Source of the DNA: Candidatus Woesearchaeota archaeon
Lineage (GTDB): Archaea > Nanobdellota > Nanobdellia > Woesearchaeales > GW2011-AR9
Length of the DNA: 17,434 nucleotides
Direction of reading: 5' to 3'
Assembly: GCA_018303045.1 (NCBI GenBank)
Contig: JAGVYX010000039.1
Span: 1 to 17,434 of the forward strand
Shown here: in pieces, positions 13,490 through 17,434 of the stretch
Position numbering within the stretch: the first letter of the stretch is position 1
How the letters are laid out: the number at the start of each line of letters is the position of its first letter
Position numbers and translations under genes: made by a program
The notes under the pieces: model-generated
What the model was told of the DNA's origin: nothing
Seen by the model: only the letters and a program-made list of their open reading frames with translations
The model's database searches: none

Positions 13490-14074
13490 TTAAATAACTA
13501 TGTCTTCCAACACCTGCTGATCCAGGAGATTTTTTCCAGCCGCAGTAATAAAATAAGCCCGGCCAATTTTAACTGCCTTTCCAGACGAGCGTAATTCAGA
13601 CATTTCTCTGCTGGCTGTTTCACAGGCCATGCCGGCTACTTTGGCAATATCAACGCTGGAGAAGATAGTTTTAGGATTTATTCTCTCTTCAGCTTCGCCA
13701 TTAAGCAGGGCAACGGCATAAAGAATGCCTAGGCGCCGATCCTGCCTTCTGGCGGCATTAAGGGCTGCGGCAGCGGCATACATTCTGGCTTCTTTCACTG
13801 CGCCGCTGAACAGATCAGCTTTAAGGAAAGAGGCATCCTTAAGCGCAGGTTTTATTTTTCCAGCCGCAGGCGTAAGTTCTAAAGAGATGAAATTAGGCCA
13901 GCCTTTTACATAGAATGAAATTCCCATTATTGCTCCCGGGTTATATCTTCCCAAGAAATGAGGAAAATTTTCGTTTGGGCCTTCTGCATACATCAGGGCA
14001 ACGCCATTGTCTGCCGTTAAAAGGCGATGATTTAATCTCTCTTCAGTTGCGGGATAAATAAACCATTTTTTCAT
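13490..14074 (-). CDS. Protein with C-terminal Crp-like winged helix
   Basis: A 194-residue protein. The last 60 residues resemble the DNA-binding winged helix of Crp/Fnr regulators: SSVDIAKVAGMACETASREM (helix-turn-helix with the T-x-S-R-x-M/L recognition pattern), ELRSSGKAVKIGRAYFITAAGKNLL (wing). The N-terminal 115 residues include a beta-rich part (GVALMYAEGPNENFPHFLGR; GISFYVKGWPNFISLEL) and then an Ala-rich helix (MYAAAAALNAARRQDRR); no cyclic-nucleotide pocket can be confirmed. It may be a transcription regulator sensing an unknown ligand. It is alone on its strand, convergent with ppsA. Its TATA box (TTATATAAAA at 14098-14107) lies about 29 nt before the start. Confidence 0.6.
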   Translation of the reverse strand: MKKWFIYPATEERLNHRLLTADNGVALMYAEGPNENFPHFLGRYNPGAIMGISFYVKGWPNFISLELTPAAGKIKPALKDASFLKADLFSGAVKEARMYAAAAALNAARRQDRRLGILYAVALLNGEAEERINPKTIFSSVDIAKVAGMACETASREMSELRSSGKAVKIGRAYFITAAGKNLLDQQVLEDIVI

Positions 14075-14097
14075 AGAATATAATCCAGAAAAGGGGG

Positions 14098-14107
14098 TTA
14101 TATAAAA
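14098..14107 (-). promoter_or_regulatory. TATA box of the Crp-like gene
   Basis: Read on the minus strand, TTTTATATAA is centred about 29 nt before the ATG at 14074 and is preceded by no better candidate. The message is probably leaderless. Confidence 0.5.
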
Positions 14108-14162
14108 TGTTCCAAGAATTTTTTATTGTTTATAGATATTTAATACTTTTAAAGCTGGTGTT

Positions 14163-14477
14163 TTATGATTTCTTCAGCGGTATTCTCGTAAATTTCTTGC
14201 ATTCAAAACAGGAAATAATTACTTTGCCCTGACCGGTTCTGATTCTGGAATTAACTCCCGGCCGCAAATAACTATAACAATGCTTGCAAAATCTCCGCTT
14301 ATATTTTAAGGGAATTTTGGCTTTGGTTTTCATGGAAATCTTTCTAGCTAAAGAAATGTAACGATCAGCCAAGGTTTTATTGACAGAAAACGCCTGCTCA
14401 GCTTCCTGAAATAATTGCTCCATTCGTTCTAAAGCGATGAGCTTTTGCTGCTGTTTGGAAAGAGCTGGTTTGGACAT
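14163..14477 (-). CDS. rnp4: Ribonuclease P protein component 4 (Rpr2/Rpp21 family)
   Basis: A 104-residue subunit of archaeal RNase P, which trims the 5' leader of pre-tRNA. The N-terminal part is two helices (KQQQKLIALERMEQLFQEAE; ADRYISLARKISMKTK). The C-terminal zinc ribbon has Cys64-x2-Cys67 (RRFCKHCYSYLRPG) and Cys90-x2-Cys93 (ISCFECKKF), as in Rpr2/Rpp21. It pairs with Rnp1 in the specificity part of the enzyme. The start codon overlaps the vapC stop by one base (TAATG), so translation is coupled to the toxin gene. Confidence 0.9.
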   Translation of the reverse strand: MSKPALSKQQQKLIALERMEQLFQEAEQAFSVNKTLADRYISLARKISMKTKAKIPLKYKRRFCKHCYSYLRPGVNSRIRTGQGKVIISCFECKKFTRIPLKKS

Positions 14478-14839
14478 TATTTTTTAAATTCCACTTTCTT
14501 AATATTTTCAAATTCCTTGTCGCCGGTAACAAAGATTAAATTATTTTTCACGGCATAAATATAACCTACAGCATCAAAGAAAGAAATTCTTCTTTTTTTA
14601 TTATTATATCTGTAATCCATAGCTGTTTTGAGAATTTCTTTGTTTACACCAACACTATATGGTTCTAATTTTCTAAACCAGTAATCGGCGCTTTTTTGAT
14701 TATCTTCTTTCAGGATAACAAAATAAAATTCTGCCAAGGTTAAATCGGTAATTACAAGTTCTTCTTCAAAATAAACTGTAAATTTAGGATTAGCTTTGCC
14801 GATTTCAACAAGAGCATAGGTGTCCAAACACTTCTTCAT
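14477..14839 (-). CDS. vapC: PIN-domain ribonuclease toxin VapC
   Basis: A 120-residue PIN-domain protein. The four acidic metal-binding residues are present: Asp6 (LDTYALVEI), Glu37 (LTLAEFY), Asp89 (ISFFDAVGY) and Asp107 (FVTGDKEF). VapC toxins are Mg-dependent endoribonucleases that usually cut tRNA or rRNA and are held inactive by their antitoxin. The gene overlaps the vapB stop as ATGA upstream and the rnp4 start by one base downstream. A complete active site suggests it is functional. Confidence 0.85.
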   Translation of the reverse strand: MKKCLDTYALVEIGKANPKFTVYFEEELVITDLTLAEFYFVILKEDNQKSADYWFRKLEPYSVGVNKEILKTAMDYRYNNKKRRISFFDAVGYIYAVKNNLIFVTGDKEFENIKKVEFKK

Positions 14840-15060
14840 ATAAGTTCTCCTTCCAATTTCTTCCTAACATCCTTCAGAATCTCCTCAGTGGTTCTTTTAA
14901 AAGGAATAGCTCCGAATAATTCTTTTAATACATTTTGTTTCTTCTGGATTTCTATGGTAACAACATCGCCAGGAGTTATAGCTAAATCTCCTACGATTTC
15001 TTTGGGAATTATAACTCCTACAGAATTTCCCCAGTGTTTAGTTTTAATATTTATAACCAT
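14836..15060 (-). CDS. vapB: AbrB-type antitoxin VapB
   Basis: A 74-residue antitoxin. The N-terminal swapped-hairpin DNA-binding domain of the AbrB/SpoVT family is clear: IKTKHWGNSVGVIIPKEIV then ITPGDVVTIEI. The C-terminal helix (TEEILKDVRKKLEGELI) would bind and inhibit VapC. The start at 15060 is chosen because GGGGGTGGA lies just upstream and the family begins a few residues before the K-x-W-G-N-S motif; a start at 15096 would add 12 residues that overlap the promoter. VapB-VapC complexes normally repress their own operon. Confidence 0.85.
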   Translation of the reverse strand: MVINIKTKHWGNSVGVIIPKEIVGDLAITPGDVVTIEIQKKQNVLKELFGAIPFKRTTEEILKDVRKKLEGELI

Positions 15061-15094
15061 ATCATTCCACCCCCAGTTAATTAAATAGTTATAC

Positions 15095-15106
15095 ACTTTA
15101 TAAAGT
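15095..15106. promoter_or_regulatory. Palindromic TATA/operator of the vapBC-rnp4 operon
   Basis: ACTTTATAAAGT is a perfect 12-bp palindrome that includes the TATA box for the minus-strand operon, about 40 nt before the vapB start. It leaves room for a short leader with the GGGGGTGGA ribosome binding site. A palindrome over the TATA box is a natural site for autorepression by VapB. Confidence 0.5.
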
Positions 15107-15135
15107 TTTGGCTAGAAATTCTTAAGTCCAAAACA

Positions 15136-15144
15136 CATATAAAC
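15136..15144 (+). promoter_or_regulatory. TATA box for the PadR-like gene
   Basis: CATATAAAC is centred about 26 nt before the ATG at 15166, consistent with a leaderless transcript. The divergent vapB promoter is 30 bp away. Confidence 0.55.
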
Positions 15145-15165
15145 CTTTTTCACTTTTTTAACTAA

Positions 15166-15492
15166 ATGAGGGGGAGACCTACTAAAAGCATTATTCGGCA
15201 GAATATTTTAGAGATTTTGTTTTACTTAAAGAAAGGCTATGGCTATCAGATTGCCCGGATTTACAATGAAGTTTTCCCCCAGGTTACCCAACGGAGCATT
15301 TACTATCATTTGCGGAAAGGGGTTTTGACGCAAGAGATAACTGTCCAGGCTATTGAACAGGAGCAGGGGGAATTTTCCTGGGGCAAAATGGTGGAAAAAA
15401 CTTATTATTCTTTAGGTGAAAAAGCTAATCCAGAACGAAATGAGCGAGTAGAGAAATATCTTCAAACATTTAAGCCTGCATTATTGAAATAG
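15166..15492 (+). CDS. PadR-like winged-helix protein
   Basis: A 108-residue protein whose first 60 residues are a winged helix-turn-helix: IIRQNILEILFYLKKGYGYQ (helices 1-2), IARIYNEVFPQVTQRSIYYH (with recognition helix), then the wing. The combination of GYGYQI and RSIYYHL is characteristic of PadR-like and related regulators. The C-terminal half (FSWGKMVEKTYYSLGEKA) is short, lacking the long dimerization helices of full PadR. It is divergent from the vapBC-rnp4 operon and may regulate that region. Ligand and targets are unknown. Confidence 0.7.
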   Translation: MRGRPTKSIIRQNILEILFYLKKGYGYQIARIYNEVFPQVTQRSIYYHLRKGVLTQEITVQAIEQEQGEFSWGKMVEKTYYSLGEKANPERNERVEKYLQTFKPALLK

Positions 15493-15637
15493 ATTTTTGG
15501 GATAACATCTACGATCGCGGTTATATTCCTTTCCGAAAGTAAATTTAGAGTCTGTTAATCAAAAGAACGAAGCGATTAAGGAATTAAAGGGCTTTGGCAC
15601 TCATCGTGGGGCCAATTAACCACGTACGAGTAGTAAG

Positions 15638-15647
15638 ATTTAAATAC
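15638..15647 (+). promoter_or_regulatory. TATA box for the gene at 15670
   Basis: ATTTAAATAC is centred about 28 nt before the ATG at 15670. The rest of 15493-15637 holds no supported gene; a short open frame near 15504-15620 (SVNQKNEAIKELKGFG) may be a coding remnant but has no good start. Confidence 0.45.
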
Positions 15648-15669
15648 TGATAACTGTTTCTAATAAAGC

Positions 15670-16086
15670 ATGAGTGAAAATCCATTTAATGATGAGTCGA
15701 AAGGCAGGCATTTGAGTGATTTATTAGACGTAGGACCAGAGAAACCTCTAGGGTATTTGCCATTGGATACGATTAGGAATTACTGCCATGTTGATCCTGC
15801 TGAAGTAGCAAAATATTTACAACAGAGAGGACTTGAAACCAGAGAATGGGCGCAATCTTTTTGTAATGTTGGAAGCGGGGCATTATAGGTTTATGATCGG
15901 GCATCACTTCAAAATTTATTGAATCAAAAATCTAAGGTTTTGGTTGAAGCTAATTGGCCAACACAAGTAGATGATTTTGTAGTTAAAGTAGCAACAATAT
16001 GCGCTAAATCACCTGATCTTTTTAATTTAGTGGCAGATGCTTTTGCAGATTATAAAAATCCAGGCAGAGCGAATGTACGTGAATAG
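15670..16086 (+). pseudogene. Gene of unknown function interrupted by one in-frame TAG
   Basis: From the ATG at 15670 the frame encodes 72 residues to a TAG at 15886-15888, then stays open in the same frame for 65 more codons to a second TAG at 16084-16086. Both parts read as one soluble protein of 138 residues: PLGYLPLDTIRNYCHVDPAE, VAKYLQQRGLETREWAQSFC, GSGAL-stop-VYDRASLQNLLNQ, then FVVKVATICAKSPDLFNLVA. A Tyr or Gln at the amber position would fit. There is one lesion, no frameshift, and the promoter is intact, so recent inactivation, readthrough, recoding or sequencing error are all possible. The family is not recognised; the middle resembles a small helix-turn-helix with wing. Confidence 0.6.
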
Positions 16087-16097
16087 CCAAAGCCCAC

Positions 16098-16128
16098 ATT
16101 CTATTTTTTAACTCCAAATTTATAGAAT
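16098..16128. repeat. Hairpin after the interrupted gene
   Basis: ATTCTAT (16098-16104) pairs with ATAGAAT (16122-16128) around a T-rich loop. It lies 12 bp after the final TAG and could be a terminator, although the T run is in the loop and not after the stem. Confidence 0.35.
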
Positions 16129-16163
16129 ATAGTGCCTTAAGTGGAAACATTTCGTTTCAAAAG

Positions 16164-16173
16164 TTATTTAAAT
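16164..16173 (+). promoter_or_regulatory. TATA box for the FNR-like gene
   Basis: TTATTTAAAT is centred about 28 nt before the ATG at 16196. This spacing supports that ATG over the in-frame TTG at 16178, which would be only 10 nt away. Confidence 0.5.
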
Positions 16174-16195
16174 AGCCTTGTCTGGAACAGAGTTT

Positions 16196-16882
16196 ATGGT
16201 GTTTAACTTTAATGCTAAATTAATTTCAAAAGAGAACTTAACTTCGGATGCGCTGTTGTTGTCGTTTAAATCGCCTGATGAATTTTTCTTTAAAGCCGGG
16301 CAATTTGTTACGCTAATTCTCAAAGCAGGTAATGCGCAGAAGCCGCGTTCATATTCCATTCTCAATCCGCCCAGCGAAAGGGGAAAATTAGATCTTGGCG
16401 TTAAACTGGTTGATGGCGGCTTTGCTTCAGAAATCTTCAGAAACTTGAAGGCGGGAGATGAAATAGCTGTAAAAGGCCCCTTCGGCCATTTTGTATTTGA
16501 TGATAAGACAGGTAACGACCACTGGTTCATTGGCGCCGGCACGGGAATTGCGCCGTTATATTCGATGATTAAAGAGCATCTGCTTCATCATCCGGCGAAA
16601 AAATTCAGGCTAATTATGGGGTATAAAACTGCCTCAGATTTATTATTTCATGAAGAATTGTTAAGTTTTAAAGCGCGTTATAATAATTTTGAATATATTC
16701 CGGTGTTAAGCAGAAGCGCCTGGAATGGGAGAAAAGGGCATGCGCAGGATCATCTGGGCGAGGATTTGCAAAACAAAACGTTTTATATTTGCGGGTTAAA
16801 AGAGTTAGTATTGGAAACCAAAGAATTGCTTCTCAACAAAGGAGTTGATCCCCAAAATATTAAATTTGAAAGGTATAACTAA
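16196..16882 (+). CDS. Ferredoxin-NAD(P) reductase family flavoprotein
   Basis: A 228-residue two-domain reductase. The FAD domain has the R-x-Y-S motif (PRSYSILN, Arg51-Ser54) and a GGFASEIF segment that contacts the flavin diphosphate. The NAD(P) domain begins with GAGTGIAPLYSMI (113-125) and ends with FYICGLKELV, where the Cys-Gly pair lies near nicotinamide. There is no 2Fe-2S domain, so an external ferredoxin, flavodoxin or rubredoxin is the likely partner; the rubredoxin-like protein at 3396 is a candidate, but this is inference. It has its own promoter, probably leaderless, and converges on the M1 peptidase gene. Confidence 0.85.
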   Translation: MVFNFNAKLISKENLTSDALLLSFKSPDEFFFKAGQFVTLILKAGNAQKPRSYSILNPPSERGKLDLGVKLVDGGFASEIFRNLKAGDEIAVKGPFGHFVFDDKTGNDHWFIGAGTGIAPLYSMIKEHLLHHPAKKFRLIMGYKTASDLLFHEELLSFKARYNNFEYIPVLSRSAWNGRKGHAQDHLGEDLQNKTFYICGLKELVLETKELLLNKGVDPQNIKFERYN

Positions 16883-16899
16883 CCTTCAGTTCAAGAGAT

Positions 16900-17434
16900 T
16901 CAGCTATTATTCTTCTTCAAAAACTGTTCATAAATATTCATTCTTTCCATCATCTGCGACAAAGCTCTTTGTGTTCCAGGGATGGGATCTTTCTCCAAGA
17001 ACGTTTTAATATCCGAACCTAATTTGGAGTCAGCTAGAAGGCTTAAGTTTTCCAAGATAGAATTGAAGTGCCAGACGTAATGCGAATAAATGCTTTTAAT
17101 CCGGGCATAATTAGATTTAATCCAGGGCCAGACTAAGTTCTTTCCCTGCGGATTTCTGCACATGCTAGCGATTAAATAGACTATATTTTGATGTCTCACT
17201 TCACCCGAAAGCGCTAAGTCCAAGGCTCTTTTTAACAGTTTTTTGTCCTTGAAATAAGCTAGCGAAGCCAGCAATTGAACCTGGTCCTGCGGATCTTCTG
17301 ATTTCCTGTATAAGTTTAAGAGTATATCATAAACCCTTTCGCCGCCCTGCCAGGCCGCCAGCCGGTAAAGGGTAGCTTTTAAATCAGGGTCAACTAATTC
17401 TGGATTTTTTAAAAATTGTTCAAACAATTGTTGC
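16900..17434 (-). CDS. C-terminal part of an M1-family aminopeptidase (partial)
   Basis: The minus-strand frame runs off the right edge and ends in a TGA at 16900-16902, giving about 178 residues. The sequence is a helical-repeat domain: QQLFEQFLKNPELVDPDLKA, YRLAAWQGGERVYDILLNLY, DPQDQVQLLASLAYFKDKKL, then WPWIKSNYARIKSIY and LGSDIKTFLEKDPIPGTQRA. This matches the ERAP1-like C-terminal domain of M1 aminopeptidases of the tricorn-factor type, where the helices close over the active site and select peptide length. The zinc site (HEXXH) would lie outside the window. It would trim peptides released by the proteasome. Confidence 0.75.
   Translation of the reverse strand, partial: QQLFEQFLKNPELVDPDLKATLYRLAAWQGGERVYDILLNLYRKSEDPQDQVQLLASLAYFKDKKLLKRALDLALSGEVRHQNIVYLIASMCRNPQGKNLVWPWIKSNYARIKSIYSHYVWHFNSILENLSLLADSKLGSDIKTFLEKDPIPGTQRALSQMMERMNIYEQFLKKNNS

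Noticed and set aside
1..17434. tRNA genes or a CRISPR array
   Set aside because: I found no T-loop with matching acceptor stem and no regularly spaced direct repeats.

Overview
The window looks like part of the genome of a DPANN-type archaeon, most like the Woesearchaeota/Pacearchaeota group; the exact lineage is inference. It carries archaeal information-processing genes: a RadA recombinase, an archaeal RPA-type single-stranded DNA-binding protein, the RNase P subunit Rnp4, a TRAM-domain protein, ThpR, and a membrane-anchored relative of the archaeal Holliday junction resolvase. Several genes have a TATA box 24-29 nt before the start codon and little or no leader, as in leaderless archaeal transcripts. 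Two proteins at the left edge begin with the NKKG-type N-terminus of archaeal class III (pilin-like) signal peptides.

Layout. 1-1188: the end of an operon of pilin-like membrane proteins, with overlapping or nearly overlapping genes. 1189-2971: an accessory stretch with a 300-bp element bounded by terminal inverted repeats, two orphan genes, large inverted repeats and a gene that has lost its 5' end. 2996-4725 (minus strand): a compact redox operon of an Isf-like flavoprotein, a two-helix membrane protein, a 46-residue rubredoxin-like protein and a lipoprotein with a complete CuA copper motif. 4905-6801: RPA, a dCMP/cytidine deaminase-like protein and a resolvase-like nuclease, joined by ATGA overlaps and ended by a hairpin terminator. 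6802-8174: a second accessory stretch with hairpins, a frame-disrupted gene, a second copy of the hairpin repeat from 2541, a second element end and a gene fragment. 8193-9628: a structured leader, a small conserved protein and RadA. 9826-13487: TRAM protein, ThpR, a four-helix membrane protein and PEP synthase. 13490-15060 (minus strand): a Crp-like winged-helix protein, then a vapB-vapC-rnp4 operon. 15166-16086: a PadR-like regulator and a gene split by one in-frame amber codon. 16196-17434: an FNR-type reductase converging on the C-terminal part of an M1 aminopeptidase.

Working together. The RPA/deaminase/nuclease operon and the RadA operon form a DNA repair and nucleotide hygiene cluster. 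The redox operon suggests electron flow among flavin, rubredoxin and CuA carriers at the membrane; CuA is unexpected in a small-genome archaeon and no oxidase catalytic subunit is visible here. The two accessory stretches share two different repeats and hold most of the broken genes, so they look like sites of repeated insertion, recombination and decay. The strongest leads are the shared element ends, the duplicated hairpin with a compensatory base pair, the amber-interrupted gene, the radA leader that can pair with its own Shine-Dalgarno sequence, and the VapBC toxin-antitoxin pair coupled to an RNase P gene.
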